From: Immersiella caudata
Lineage: Eukaryota; Ascomycota; Sordariomycetes; Sordariales; Lasiosphaeriaceae
Direction: 5' to 3'
Length of the DNA stretch: 64,000 nt
Assembly (NCBI GenBank): GCA_030512335.1
Contig: JAULSU010000002.1
Location: 3,782,001 to 3,846,000 of the forward strand
The notes under the pieces are model-generated. The model saw only the letters and a program-made list of their open reading frames with translations, was not told the origin of the DNA and made no database searches. This document shows, one piece after another, positions 19,454 to 30,779 of the stretch; positions within the stretch are counted from its first letter, which is position 1, and the number at the start of each line of letters is the position of its first letter. The translations under genes were made by a program, and so were the position numbers.

Positions 19454-20209
19454 TTGGATGAGTTTTTTGGGGAATGGTTATATAAGCTTGATCAAACGCC
19501 TCAACCTTCCCCGGTCTACCATGCTGCAGTCCAGCAAGCCCAAGCGCAGGAGGAGCAACAGCGAATTGAACAGCCTCAGAATTTCGATCATAGCAGTCGC
19601 TACAATAATTTACATCTGGTGAGACCCTTTTCCCGCTACCCGCCGATTGCCCTTCAAGACGAACCGAGACTTGCGCCCCTCACACGCTCAGCGAACTTGC
19701 GCGCCACCACCTTCGCCACAACCTGCTCAGCAAGATTACCGACAACCAAGCTCACAATTCCGCAAGAAGTGCTAAAGACGAGGCGATGCTTGAAAGATGT
19801 CTGTCTTCGATACAATGACCGAACAATCCTGCCACCTCAGCTCTCATATTTGAGCGGCGGCGGAGGGGAGAGAAGCGAAGAGGGGAAATCTGACGGCGTC
19901 TGTCGAATTGATTGCCGACAGCATCAAGTGCCCTGGATCTGTGTCTCTTGTTCATGCCGATATGCTGAAATAAGCCCTGGTCACGTCGACAGTTTTTGCC
20001 GGCAACGGTGGACCAAAACCCGGCTGGATAGTGATGAGAACCGGGCCACGATTGGTCCGGTGATGCGCTGCCGTCCCCGCAGGTGCACACAGGCTCGCTC
20101 GCAGCTCGACAGCGTTCCTCTGCTGGGACGAATAGTTGCGGACCAAGTTAACTCGTTGTCGGGCGATACTTTTCGACAGCTCTGGCGCTCGGGAGCTTCG
20201 GAGCCCTGA
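19454..20209 (+). CDS. hypothetical protein, chimeric end
   Basis: 251 codons. The first residues (MDEFFGEWLYKLDQ) match YLDRFFGEWLFRLDE in the 156-codon frame at 43335-43805, so both derive from one unknown gene; here the upstream part is lost or in another exon. A Gln/Ala-rich stretch follows (AAVQQAQAQEEQQRIEQ), then a Cys cluster (WICVSCSCRY). The last 15 or so codons are read through a piece of duplicated transporter gene in the wrong frame, so the natural end is gone. Function unknown; probably not a working gene. Confidence 0.35.
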   Translation: MDEFFGEWLYKLDQTPQPSPVYHAAVQQAQAQEEQQRIEQPQNFDHSSRYNNLHLVRPFSRYPPIALQDEPRLAPLTRSANLRATTFATTCSARLPTTKLTIPQEVLKTRRCLKDVCLRYNDRTILPPQLSYLSGGGGERSEEGKSDGVCRIDCRQHQVPWICVSCSCRYAEISPGHVDSFCRQRWTKTRLDSDENRATIGPVMRCRPRRCTQARSQLDSVPLLGRIVADQVNSLSGDTFRQLWRSGASEP

Positions 20210-20369
20210 GTAGCCCGCTAATCGCGGGGGTATTGCTTGACGCCATAGTGTGGCTAGCAGTGATTTTGTTTCCTGCTATCTTATATATAATCGCTTTCAG
20301 TTTTTTTTTGTTGTTGAAGGGAAAAGAAGCTGGGTCTAGACGGGCGTCTGAGATGAGATAGCAATGTTT
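20160..20369 (+). pseudogene. fragment of MFS transporter 3' end
   Basis: A copy of the last 210 or so bases of the transporter at 15514-16779, with the stop region and the telomere-like motif behind it. Base changes and an inserted stretch near 20310-20345 break the frame. It shows that the motif was copied together with the gene end. Confidence 0.85.
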
Positions 20370-20401
20370 CAGGGGTAAGTAAACAAAAAACCCTAACCCT
20401 A
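20370..20401 (+). repeat. motif with interstitial telomere repeat, copy 2
   Basis: CAGGGGTAAGTAAACAAA then AAACCCTAACCCTAA. Copied with the transporter end from 16771-16806. Confidence 0.7.
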
Positions 20402-21021
20402 AGCTTCGCTTTGCCCCACCGCGTGAGCTGAGGGCAGGGGACGCGGGGGTTTACCGTTAGCATCAGGCCGGGCCAGACGCACGGCATCTCCTTTCAGAAG
20501 AGGAGGACATATCAGAACCTCGTGTTGTAGCTGCAGGAGGAGTTCGGCCTCGCGAACCAAGTCCAGCACAGCTTCCGGCTCAGCGCCTTGGCGGAGCCTT
20601 TGGTAGACGGCAGCAGCATCAGCTTCGTCTCGCGACTTGATGATCTCAAACAGGCTAACTAAGGTCTCGTACGCCGTGCTTATGCTTTCCATCTCCTCCT
20701 TAAGCTCGGTGTACTTGCGCTTTAGCGCCTCTACCTTTTCCCCTGGGGGTTGAACCCATGCGCAATCGCGACTTCGGTGCGAACAGGGGCGGCAAACGGG
20801 ACGGAAGCCATCGCACTGCGTGTTGCGAGATGCGTCAGAACCAAGGAACGGGAGGGGTTGGTATCGCACGCCCTCACCTTGATTTTGTGTTCACGGCACG
20901 GCTTGCAGGGAGCCGAGGTTGCTGTCCGCTTCTTAGCCAATTCCCGCGACGGGCCGCTGTTGCCAGGGCTTGACCTGGGTCTCTGCGCCGGCAAAAGGAG
21001 TCGGTATTTGAAGGGTTCCAT
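20399..21021 (-). CDS. Zn2Cys6 regulator, short form
   Basis: Exon 1 21021-20878 and exon 2 20815-20399, over a 62-nt intron (GTGAGG donor, ACGCAG acceptor). The join restores the cluster: APCKPCREHKIK then CDGFRPVCRPC and DCAWV, i.e. C-x2-C-x6-C-x6-C-x2-C-x6-C, complete GAL4-type. After it comes a charged helical stretch (EKVEALKRKYTELKEEMES) that should dimerise. At about 187 residues it lacks the large fungal-specific activation/regulatory domain. Short Zn2Cys6 proteins of this plan are common in ascomycetes and bind DNA in the nucleus. The intron inside the zinc cluster is a common position. The stop overlaps the telomere-like motif by a few bases. Confidence 0.8.
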
Positions 21022-22421
21022 ACTGGTGCTCGCGCAGGACGGGAATTGAAGGTTTGCGACAGGGCGAAAGGGTGCCTTCTGAGCCAGAAAAGATGGAATT
21101 CTAGGGGACCACTGTCCTGTTTGCCCTCCCCCAGCGCTCTCTCAACAGTGTGACAGCGGGGGTCCACACCCGCATCGCGGCGGTCTCGCCACCCCAGGTG
21201 AATTACATGTCGTGAGCAGTCGTCCCATCACTATGGCTTGGAGTGTAAATTCCAGCTGGAACTCTCTTATAGAAGGCTGTGGTATTTGTAAATTTAAGTT
21301 AATGATAAATATGGGAGGATTTATCCGTTCTCGAAAACTTCATGCTCCTCAACCATCACCACGAGCGTCTCTTCCTCTCCCCGTCATCCCTACACATCCG
21401 GCCCTTCTGAGAGATGAAGGGCCAGGGCGAGCAGCGGTCCCGCAACTGAAACCACCCCTCATCTGCCTCGAAACGAGCTGCTGTTTCTCAGCCCCATTGC
21501 CTGAGAGCAAGGCTTGGCTGACGGAGAAGTTGGACGATTGGTCAGCGTCGGTTGCATGTGTCGGAAGTGCCTAGGGTGTGCAGAGCTAGTGGTTGGGTGT
21601 GATTGCCTATAACCAGTCAACACCTTTCACCCCCCACTATCAGCAAGCGCGAGCCGGTTCACGCTGAAGAGCCTAGCCCACCCCCTCTCGCTAGATACAA
21701 CAAAGCGACGACCTACCATCGTGATGCACAATCTGGGATGGCTGCGTGCGACGCATGCCTGAGTCAGGAGCAGGGCTCTCCCCCTACATTTCAGGTAGCT
21801 AGAGTGGAGTGGCGAAGATTACAGAAGGTAGATATCTGGAGTTCACATTGATACCTATGCTCGACGAACAAACGTGGGAGGGTCTTCCAGTCCCCTACCG
21901 TCGCGGGCTTTCCGAGGTTGGTAGCTCATTCCGGGGAAGTTCTGCCGAGAAAAAAAAGATCTGATCATAGAAAGCGGCAGGCAAACGTGTACATCCATGC
22001 ACTACTGCACTTGACGGCACTTTGAAGGAGACTTTCCGGTCACAAGTTTTAAAACCACACCCCCTCCATCCACGCGGACTGGAAAGTTGCAGCTTTGATG
22101 CATTTTCTGGATCGTTGCAATCGGCGGACCAACCTCTTCGACCGTGGTCCTCGGAGCAGTCGTGATGAATGATCCACTAGCCTAGACCGTTGCCCCGCCT
22201 CCCTTCCTCCAACCACCATTACTTCTTGCAGACATCAACAGTGCGTTTGCTTTTTCTGCGAGGTGTGTGGCACATCTGCCGTGTTGGTCCTTGAAACGCA
22301 CTTACGAAGCGGAACAAGAGTCAAGTCCTGGACATGATCTGTTGCCCACTTCCTACATCCCTGGGCTCGATTTCCCCAGATAAACCCAACCATCGCAAGG
22401 AACACCACCGAAAAGGGTAAA
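21022..22421. other. intergenic, one inverted short repeat
   Basis: About 21233-21320 is an inverted copy of 38228-38315 (shared GGAGTGTAAATTCCAGCTGG and TTTGTAAATTT). No protein frame with support was seen in the remaining 1.3 kb. The end (22180-22421) is the promoter side of a damaged MCD-type gene. Confidence 0.45.
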
Positions 22422-22720
22422 ATGTGTGATTTCACACAGGCAACCGAAACTACTTCTTGGCAGGCCGACGACTGACAGTAACAGCGAAAATATTCCTGCG
22501 GGCACTTTCGCTGGATTGCATCGAAATGGTGCACAGACTATACACTTACACATAAGCGGTGCCAGCAGCCCAATGTGGCCCATTTTGAATACAGGTGAGT
22601 GTGAGATCCATTTTCTCCCGGGTGTCTTCTGACTGAGGAGCTGTGCGGCGAGTGCAAGCCGAAGGACTACCCCCCATGGATGGACATAATTGAGGTTGAA
22701 GAAGCAACAGACAGTTGAAG
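22422..22720 (+). pseudogene. damaged copy of the MCD-type small Cys-rich gene
   Basis: Same plan as 18784-19095: MCDFTQ, then KYSCGHFRW, WCTDYTLTHKRC and ELCGEC are all readable. The first intron donor is GC in place of GT (22440-22441). The acceptor of the second intron has lost bases, so the nearest AG puts the C-x2-C exon out of frame. It is likely non-functional unless spliced in an unusual way. Confidence 0.65.
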
Positions 22721-23276
22721 GCTTGCCCTAGAAGGGAAGGGGACAGGGGGAGCGGGACCTTGTCAATGTGCATGAGAATGAATTGGTTGTGATCCCTGCC
22801 CTGTTTCCACATGTGCTGGAGGACCCTGCTGCATTAGCCCGCCTGAACGGGTATTTCCGTAATCGATAAAGCTGCCACTCGTTTTGCGGAACTTTTGCGG
22901 AACTTTTGCGGAACTTTTGCGGAACTTTTGCGGAACTTTTGCGGAGCTTTTGCGGAACTTTTGCGGAACTTTAGGTATTTTGTGGAACTCTTGGCACTGT
23001 TGAGTTTTCGGAGCTTTCTTGGGCCGATGATTGGTCAGAGTGGCAGATCTGGGTCAGTGGCTGGCTGCCGGGCCTAAGAAGATTGTCGATGGACTCTGGT
23101 ACCACTAGTTCAGGGGGGTGAATATAGAGGCGTAGAAATCCGAACGCCTCAGCCCCACTCTTCACGACATGTGAAGTCTCATAAGCGCCGCAAACAGAAG
23201 AACTCACGAAATTGTTCCTCAAGGATGTGGCAGTAATGCAGATTTTATTACCTCCCATTCACGACAATCTTCGCCA
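22721..23276 (+). repeat. blocks A and B joined by an 11-bp tandem repeat
   Basis: Block A (to 22881, ending GCTGCCACTCG) is followed at once by about eight 11-bp units, TTTTGCGGAAC (22882-22972), then block B (23010-23276). At the 43-45 kb site the same A and B blocks lie about 1.9 kb apart with a Zn2Cys6 gene between them. Block B has GATGATTGGTCAGAGT and GAACGCCTCAGCCCCACTC in common with 45205-45320. Confidence 0.75.
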
Positions 23277-24599
23277 TGCCCCGCCAGACTCTGCGAAGAA
23301 CATTGAGAATCGCTGACGAATCCAAAATTACTGCTCCCATTCGTCTATCATTTTCGACAATTTTCAGAATCCATCCCCAATCACAGCCCAACATTACCTA
23401 ATCTCGCCTTTCTAAATTTCAAGTCCATTGTCAGTTCACGCACTCCTTGTAATACTCCTCGAGATGTATCAATGATTCCGGGTTCACCCGGCCAATTTTC
23501 ATAACCTCCAGATCGTCCTCCACGGTGTACAGGCGACTGCAGTCCAGACGGGCGAGCGGGGAGATGTATTGTTCGTCTTCTTCTCAGTATGTCCTGGCGA
23601 GTCTTATACCCATGCAGATGTAATCTTTTTCATCCTCATTCCATTCCCACTGCGCCCCATACTTCGCAGGCGGGAGCCGTGGGTCTGGTGAATTTTGGGA
23701 AGGTGATGGATCGCCCGCTTTGGTCGTTAAATTGCTCGTCAAATTCACCTGTCTCTATGATCTAGAGACAAGGGATCACGGTCATGGGAGGGAGAATTCA
23801 ACCGAGGCACAACGGAGAAAGCTGTGGGATTTCCTGTTTCCTGGGGTCGAGGGCCCTGCATCAATATACGTCAAGACCCTCGAGGAGGAGATGGCATCTA
23901 GTCTCGACCAGGTCGTTTAGAGTGGCCAACTTAATCCTGGAGGTCATCAAAGCAGTTTGTTCCAGGTCTTTGACGTGTTCCTCCAGCAGCTGCTAGTGCA
24001 GTTTAAGGGGACGAGAACCCCCTTCCAGCATCATCGCCGATACTACCTATCACCACTCGGACATCTCTGATCTCGAACAAACCCTGACGGAGGACTATCA
24101 AGCAGCGACTCGTTCATGGGAGGGGGAATACTGTCCATGAATCAAAACATAGGAGTTGGATATCAAGAGAACATCCTCGAGCCCGGCTCTACCTTCAACT
24201 ATTTCTTCTGCGTGGTAGGTCACCGTAATAACAGATTCCGTAAAATCTTCGGGGCTGACATCGCTTTTCGAGCCCGCAGGCTGTCAACTCAATACAACTT
24301 GTGGTGGATGTGGAGGAGTTTAGGTGGCCAATCAAAATCGCCCAGCCCCTTTGTGATCGGGCTTGGCGACCACATCGACGCTGGCCTTCACAGCCCGCCA
24401 AACGCTGTAGTCTGAGTGTCGTTTGAAGGGCCGGTGGTGCTTTGACTGAATCGTGGGCGGGAGCAACTTTCTACAGAAAGTAAACACGATCGTCGTCAAG
24501 GTGATTCCAGCTCGTCATACCTCGACACGACGTCTCCAAGTCCTGCCGGGACACCAGGCGCGGCTCTGCTCGTCAGCCCGTTACCCCGTTGCAACTTGA
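23277..24599. other. intergenic, no supported gene
   Basis: Begins with ATGCCCCGCCAGACTC, which matches the possible start at 45419 but soon loses similarity. Nothing else with protein or RNA character was found in the next 1.3 kb. Confidence 0.4.
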
Positions 24600-24965
24600 T
24601 CACGTCTGTCGGTTGGGCCTGCGAGTCTCGGCCGCTATATAGTGCCGAACCAGCTTGCCAGCGTCACGCAAAGCAAGAATGAAGCGATGTGTTCTTGTTG
24701 GGTCGGCATGCTTACTGTCCCGGCGCATCTTGGTGATGCCATTGTAGAAGCGAGGCCTCATTTCCGGATTGGAGAGAACTGAGAAATGAAAGGTGGCGAT
24801 GGCCGAGGGAATAAACGCCATTCTTTGATCGAAAGTCCTAAGTCTGGTGAGAGGTAGCAAGGAAGAGAGGCGGGAATACGTACATGCCAGCCCCTGTGAC
24901 GGTCACAATCTTAGATGCGGCACTAAATAGGCTTGCAATGCTTTGCAGATGAACACCGTCATCCG
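24600..24965 (-). pseudogene. sirtuin (Hst-like) remnant A
   Basis: On the minus strand three pieces of a Sir2-family deacetylase can be read in order: the nucleotide-binding start (SKIVTVTGAG), a DFRSKNGVYS segment, and THRFILALRDAGKLVRHY. They are in different frames, the residues between GAG and DFRS are lost, an in-frame stop precedes DFRS, and the sequence leaves the family right before the expected TQN. Sirtuins use NAD+ to remove acetyl groups from histones and other proteins; this copy cannot. Confidence 0.7.
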
Positions 24966-25084
24966 GTTACATGGATGATGGCCATTTTGCATCAAGGTAG
25001 CGGCCAAATGCCTCGACCACTCTCTTCCTGCTCCATGACAAAGCCGGTAGGTGGCTGACAATGGTGACGTTGGATGGCCGGCAG

Positions 25085-25320
25085 AAGCGTAAGTTGTCGT
25101 AGCCGTTGCCCTCGAGAGGGGAAACCACTCCTTTTATCGGCGAAGTCCTAGAGGCAGCCGCGTGGACGGACAAAGAAAAACGCCGACGGTGACACATGAG
25201 GTCACGATGTCGTTCATGCGGTCGGATCTAAAGGGCCGGTAAGGCCGCTCTCGTCGCGAGATGCCCGAGCAATCGGCACTACAGAATAGGGGCGGACCAC
25301 CGCCGGCCCGCATTTCCAAG
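25085..25320 (+). repeat. inverted copy of 54470-54680
   Basis: Shared blocks in opposite orientation include CTAGAGGCAGCCGCGTGGACGG-like, GGGCCGGTAAGG and CGCGAGATGCCCGAGCA. No gene is recognisable at either site. It is one of several pairs that link this region with the 48-56 kb region. Confidence 0.75.
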
Positions 25321-25647
25321 GCGGTTGGCGAGGGGACTGGAAGTCTGGCCCAAACACTAATGTCTGCGGCAGAGCCGCGGCACCGCCGGGGAGGTTGGGA
25401 GTCTCAGTGGGGAGGGTCGCGAGGACGCTTCGCCATCTGATTGCATACCGACTCCTTGTGCTCCGAGAGGCCGCCTTTCTCCCCGCTCTCGGGACTGACC
25501 ACGATCAACGCTGTCCCGTGTGCGGTCCCGGCGACCACCATCATCGTCTAGACTATGAGGTGCTAGGAACAGCTGGAGCAGTTTTTTCACGGCTTACTTT
25601 GTATAGATCAAAGGAGCAGAAACAACAAGAGTCAATATTGTTACTTC
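25321..25647. other. intergenic, nothing recognised
   Basis: No repeat, RNA gene or supported reading frame was seen. Confidence 0.35.
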
Positions 25648-26157
25648 CTACACTGCAGCATGCGCTGCCGCCCGAAAGAAGCCCGCCTCCCTACTCAAGG
25701 CTATCAAGTTCGCTATGATCGGGTGAACAGGGCTTTTAGGTTTTTGACGATGGAATTCAAATATTGTTTCTTGTGATCTATCGCTGATGAAGTTGTTAAG
25801 GGGCTCCCAAGTGTGATCATTCTGATCATATCCTTCCCACCAAACCCGATACTCAAAACGCTTGCGCCCCTCAACCAAACTCCACCTAGAACCTGTAACC
25901 TTGTAAACCACGTAGACGGAGCCGTGTTTGCTGAGGGCGGGTTGGCCGACACCAGGCGCTTTGGTAAGGGGTTTGTGCTGAGTGCATCTCTCCTTGACTC
26001 TGGACAGCTTGGTGTTTGGTTTTTGTGGTACGATTCCTCCAGCGGGAACGGCCCCGGATGCCAGCGCCTGGCGCCAGGGGCTTTGTGGGATCGCGCTGGG
26101 TGGCCGCCTCCTTCGGTGGACTTGTGCTGGGTGCGGCGAGGAGATTACAGTTTTTTA
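25648..26157 (-). CDS. chromodomain protein, partial
   Basis: An open minus-strand frame from about 26157 to the stop at 25648. The C-terminal part reads FEYRVWWEGYDQNDHTWEP then an acidic/hydrophobic helix ending FEFHRQKPKS, a good chromodomain with the aromatic cage residues in place (Y/W of RVWW and W of TWEP). The N-terminal part is basic and Pro-rich (RRRRPPSA). The first exon is not identified, since there is no clear ATG, so start is open. It differs from the retrotransposon chromodomain, so it is not a pol remnant. Chromodomains read methylated histone tails; a heterochromatin role is inferred only. Confidence 0.5.
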
Positions 26158-27084
26158 CGCGCCAAGTTATTTCGGCGAGGGTAACTGTGAATTCGAGTGA
26201 TGTAAAAGGGAGAGTAGCAGTTGGAACCGATGTGGACGTCGGCATGGTGGTGACATAAAGGATGACTGCCATCAATGTCGGTCTGAGGGAGGTGAGTGTC
26301 GTCGTTGCCAAAGACACTCCAAGCTGTATGGGCTTAAATGGCCGGTCACAGAGTAGTTCGACATGAAATATGTTAACGGACCGCAAGGAGGGACAAGTGG
26401 CATCACTGGTGGCGTTCCGCAGTGGATCGCCCGGATTACAGAACGAGAAGTGGGGCCAATTCAGGGGCAAAAATAAACATCAACTGCTGTGGGGATTAAC
26501 TGTTGCCAAACCAACGTCAGTCACCACGCAGTGGCAGTTTGAGTGCATGACCAGTCAACGGCAGGGAGTATTGCGCTCGCAGTCGGGATGCCGACAGCTC
26601 ATCAGGAAACCACCCTTCCTAACGCCCTTCAGTCTCGGGCTCCCCGACAGTGATCTATAAATTAGCACATACGCAAGCGGCGCCCCCGAGCTTGGAATTT
26701 TTTTTACTGGTGCTATCAAAAATCGCTCGAGCGAAGGTGAAGTTTGTTACGTGGCGGTTTCCCGGAGTCATACACTGTTTTCGAGGACACGAGCGAATTG
26801 CGACTAAACATGGCAGCAAATCAGGCCTGCGCCATAAGGATGAACCGGATGAGCAGTAAAGGTTTCTCGGCGCTCCCTGCCAAGAATCCATTTTCCGTAT
26901 CCTCCTTGTGTCGCCGTACGGCCGAGATGGAGGGTCGGATCATGCTATTACATGGTGTGCCTTCCGCCATGGCTGCTTTACACTCGCTCGCATACTAGCC
27001 ATTCAGATTTCACGTTCCTAATAGAGACGGGTTGGAGAGATGCGGGCTGTGATGGAGGGTCGGTTTGCTCGAGCCTTGGTCTCC
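26158..27084. other. intergenic, nothing recognised
   Basis: May hold the 5' exon of the chromodomain gene. A short piece near 26820-26890 resembles 48640-48670. No supported gene. Confidence 0.35.
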
Positions 27085-27412
27085 CTTTTCTTAGAGCCAC
27101 CCCTTCCCTGGTCCTATTTTGCTCGTCCGGCAGGTCTGGGGAGCCTGTCTCTTCGGTGTTAATTGGCTAGCCGGCTGATGGCGGACGTGTTTATTGGAGG
27201 GGTGGAGGCGGTTGGAGGGAATGGCAACGGCAGAGAGATCCTGCGCTTGCAATCAGGGCCACCATAGTGACCCCCCCTTCCTGGGCGCCCTTCCCTCCCT
27301 TCCAACCCGACCCTCCATCTCTCTAGCCTACTCTTGAGAGATCCTGATTCGAGTCTTACATGCCCGGAGCAGGAGCGAGCTTGAAGATTGGCTGGCCGCC
27401 GTTCGTAATCCA
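27085..27412. repeat. inverted copy of 48719-49090
   Basis: More than 300 bp match in opposite orientation, e.g. GGCTACTCTTGAGAGATCCTG-type, CTTCCTGGGCGCCCTTCC and GGAGGGGTGGAGGCGGTTGG. No protein frame is kept in both copies. Non-coding repeat or remains of a lost gene. Confidence 0.85.
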
Positions 27413-28466
27413 GTCCCGGCAGTTCACCTTGCGTTGAGGGTCCTAGATGATTCCTGGACGGTGGATACGGATTAGACTTGCTCATCTCGTTTGGCTTTCA
27501 CGCTCCTGCAGGCAGGCGTAGCCAAGATGGAGTTTCTGTCAGAGCATGCGCTGTATGTTCTGAAAGTGGCTGCATGTTTTCCTTGAAATTCTGAGGTCGT
27601 ATGACAGCCTTTCACTTCCTCGCGAACTTGTTGGTGGACAGTCGGACCGATTCCAAGGAGTGGGAGATAGAATCCACAGATGAAGGGCATCGTCAGGATG
27701 TGCCGCGTGCAGGTCATCCTCCTGACACAGAGACTGCGACGCCTGGGGTTAGTTAATTTCAACCTTGTTGATGGAGCGTGGCTGGTGCAGGGATAACATG
27801 AGCCGGAACAACCTCAGTTGGTTGGACAGCGGCTGTCGCGGCTGCCACACCTTCCAGTTTTACAACCGCTTTGAGTCGATTCCGAGCCTGAGTGTGGTAC
27901 CTTGTATGTGGTGCTGTTGGTCAGGCCGTGAAGGGCTGCCTCCCCGACAAACGCAGACTCAACTGCGTCCATGCCCCCCACTCCAACGTGCCGGCCTTCG
28001 ACCGAGTGGTGCGTTGAAGCCAATCGAAGCCAGCCGAATGCGTGAAAAACTTGGTGGATAGGTTGGACCGATTCAGAGGAGTGGGAATAGCTAAGTGTCC
28101 CTTCATGTCATCCGCTCTACATGGCCGTGGACATATCCATGGTCATAATTTAAATTACGGCCTGATAGATAGTCGATGCGAACGCAAGTATGGTACGCAA
28201 GGAGCGTGAAACGGAGGGCCAGATCTCTTTTTAAAAACACGCGGACGGCTATTCTCTTAGAGGAACGTGGGCCGGATATACGCGCAGCTCCCGCTCCTGC
28301 CGAAGGATCTCGCGGTCATGCCTGCGGCCCCGCGGCACAGAGTCGGTGTAGGAAGGCCCGTCTCCGTCCTGTTATTAGTCTATGTGATGTATTTCTACGG
28401 CACTTCTATGCGCTCTTCAAATAAAAGTAACCCACGCCCGATTGCAGGGACCCTCAGTTAGAACTC
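27413..28466. other. intergenic with a 60-bp repeat pair
   Basis: A short direct pair lies at about 27640-27690 and 28060-28112 (CGGACCGATTC, GAGTGGGA, then ATGAAGGG or its relatives). No supported gene. Confidence 0.35.
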
Positions 28467-28502
28467 TAGGGTTAGGGTTATCTCTTTGTTTACTACCCCT
28501 GA
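28467..28502 (-). repeat. motif with interstitial telomere repeat, copy 3
   Basis: On the minus strand: CAGGGGTAGTAAACAAAGAG then ATAACCCTAACCCTAG. No flanking sequence is shared with copies 1 and 2, so it was not copied with the transporter. Confidence 0.7.
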
Positions 28503-28878
28503 GCAACCGTTTAGGTGGGTGAGGTAAGGTCGACAGCGACGTCCGCTAAACTCAAATACATGTTTAATCTGACAGATTTCTCAGGCCTCCTCTTGTCTGT
28601 TCGGTCCGCAACTCGCGGCCACCGAGGCGGAAGCCCCTGCATAGCAACCAGTGGTGCGTAGGCAGCGCGACACAACACCTTCGATGGAGAGGTGTCTGAT
28701 AATTTTCTAACCGAATTTGGAAATGCGTGTGTTGGGATCCTGGTTTTTCGACTCATAGGAGTGCGTGATGAGGCACATTTTCTCCTGTGCCACCCCAGTA
28801 GCTTCCCATCCATCAACCCCATTGAACCATGGAGGGTGCACGATCTCGCCGCAGATGTGATTTCTAGGTCAGATTCCT

Positions 28879-30334
28879 TCAGTCCTTACGTTTGTCGCTG
28901 TGCAGGCTCCATAGCTTGTCACAAATCTGGCACTTCCCACTAAGCTTTCGAGGAAGGCGGGGCCGTATGAGAGAAAAGATCTGGCAATATGCCTTGCGGG
29001 CCTCAAGGAGCTCCGTTGCCGATTCCTTAAACCGAACTTCGGCCAGTTCGTATGCGTTTTTGATAGGCACACAATGATGCTTCTCGAGGCGATGGCCTTC
29101 GGCAAGCCGCAGAACGAGATCGGAACAGGCCGGGATATGATATGGCGTCGTGAAGTCCAGCGCAACCAAGATGCCGCCTTGTATGGCTAGAGTCGCATGA
29201 AGAGTTGTAGGTGGAAAAATGACAGCCTGGCTTTCGTCTTGTAAGACGAACTCAGCAAACTCCAGTTCACTGAAGCTTCTTCGTAACGTGTCGTTGCCAT
29301 CGTAGTGTCGAAAGAAAACCTCCTTGTTTTTCTCAGTTGGAGGACAGAACAACCACAGCTTTAGGCAATTGGTTTTACCTGTCCCTAAAATGGTGGCGAT
29401 GTGATGCTTTGGATCTAAACCTCTGGTCAACAAAATGGATAGAGAAGGAGTGTTTTATCATAAGCATACCGTAGTGCAAATCGATCACCGTCCCCGTAGG
29501 TGTAATGTTTGATGCGCAAGACCGATTCTGGTTCGTTTCATACACCTCCTCCTTTGAAGCGACCGTACTGGGAATTTTGAGACTGTAGGTAGTTGGGAGA
29601 TTTGTGCAATACACGGCGTTAAGCGGATCCGGGTTCGCGAGTTGCTGTAAAACAGTGACGATAGTCCCTTCTTCAGCCTCAGTGGTTTTCCCGCTCCTGA
29701 ACACTCTTCCATCCGCATCTTTCCTGAAGCCGTTGAGGATGTCGTTCATTAATGCATCGCTTGAAGGCTTGTCCCATATCGAGTCGCTTGGATGCGTGTG
29801 AGGGAGGCGGTCCCCGAACCCGAGAGATCTCCATTGCTGTGCAGCCGGGGTCTCCCTGCCCTTTGGTAGCTCCCTTAGTAGCTCGCCGAATAGAGCGTTG
29901 TGCTTCAGCGCATCACAGAAAAGGGAAGAGTCGCACATATCCCCGTGCCCGCATTGCATCCGTTGCGGTATTTCTGCTTGGGAAGCTCCGGGCCGGTCAT
30001 CGTCTATGTCGCAGTAGGGTGACGGCGCGGTCGATGGAGGAATCGCTACTGGATTCCCCTGACAGTTCTTATGGCCCCCGATTGCCTGAAATATGCCTAC
30101 CCATCCACACTGGCCACATTTCCTGTGAGGTCTTGCCAAATGGATTTTTAAGCTCTCCTTTACCACCTTTTTACACCCGACCGGACATTGGTGCGCCTCC
30201 AGACGATGTTGGTGAAACTGTTGTTGAGTAAAAGACAGGGAACAGTTTTCGCATTTTTTGTGTTGGATTGCCTTATGTCGCTTGAAGTTTGCCACATCCT
30301 TATCGCAAAGACCACAACGTCTAAACTGCGGCAT
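28879..30334 (-). CDS. zinc-finger / JmjC-like (cupin) protein
   Basis: Exon 1 30334-29470 and exon 2 29420-28879, over a 49-nt intron (GTATGC donor, CAGAG acceptor), give 468 residues. I start at MPQFRRCG because the frame upstream runs only through the 12-bp tandem repeat. The N-terminus is a Cys/His-rich array (CGLCDKDVANFKRH, CENCSLSF, CPVGC, CGQCGW), about residues 6-95. The C half has the JmjC pattern of fungal proteins: TGTVIDLHYG, LKLWLFCPPTEKN, VIFPPTTLHATL, VALDF. The first metal ligand pair, normally H-x-D, reads H-Y-G here, so iron binding is probably lost. JmjC enzymes demethylate histones or hydroxylate proteins; this one may only bind. Confidence 0.7.
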
Positions 30335-30357
30335 TGTAGAGTATCTCCCTTGTAAGT

Positions 30358-30655
30358 TTTCAGTCGGGAACGCAGTCGGGAACGCGGTCAGGAACGCAGT
30401 CGGGAACGCAGTCGGGAACGCAGTTGGGAACGCAGTTGGGAACGCGGTTGGGAACGCGGTTGGGAACGCGGTTGGGAACGCAGTTGGGAACGCAGTTGGG
30501 AACGCAGTTGGGAACGCAGTTGGGAACGCAGTTGGCAACACAGTGGAAAACACAGTGTGGAGACCCGTATGCACGCGGTCGGGAACGCGGTTGGGAACGC
30601 GGTTGGGAACGCGGTTGGCAACACAGTGGAAAACACAGTGTGGAAACCCGTATGC
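30358..30655. repeat. 12-bp minisatellite upstream of the JmjC-like gene
   Basis: About twenty units of the type GTTGGGAACGCG with variants (GTCGGGAACGCA), broken once by an unrelated 40-bp stretch (GGAAAACACAGTGTGG-type) that itself occurs twice (30538-30580, 30619-30655). It starts about 25 bp before the predicted start codon, so it occupies the 5' leader or promoter. Every frame through it is open and gives PTAF or RSQL repeats, which should not be taken for protein. Confidence 0.9.
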
Positions 30656-30779
30656 ACGGGCGCGCGCTGATTCACCTGGGCTCCATTGCAGTGATCTATA
30701 CTCTTGGACAGTCGAGAAAGCCCCAATGGGGATCAAGATAGAGGCTGCAGTCACAAACTCCACCTCGTCCTGACAAATA

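Noticed and set aside
25648..25911. Chromodomain as a leftover of the retrotransposon pol
   Set aside because: Its sequence differs clearly from the pol chromodomain and the upstream frame lacks integrase or GPF-module sequence.
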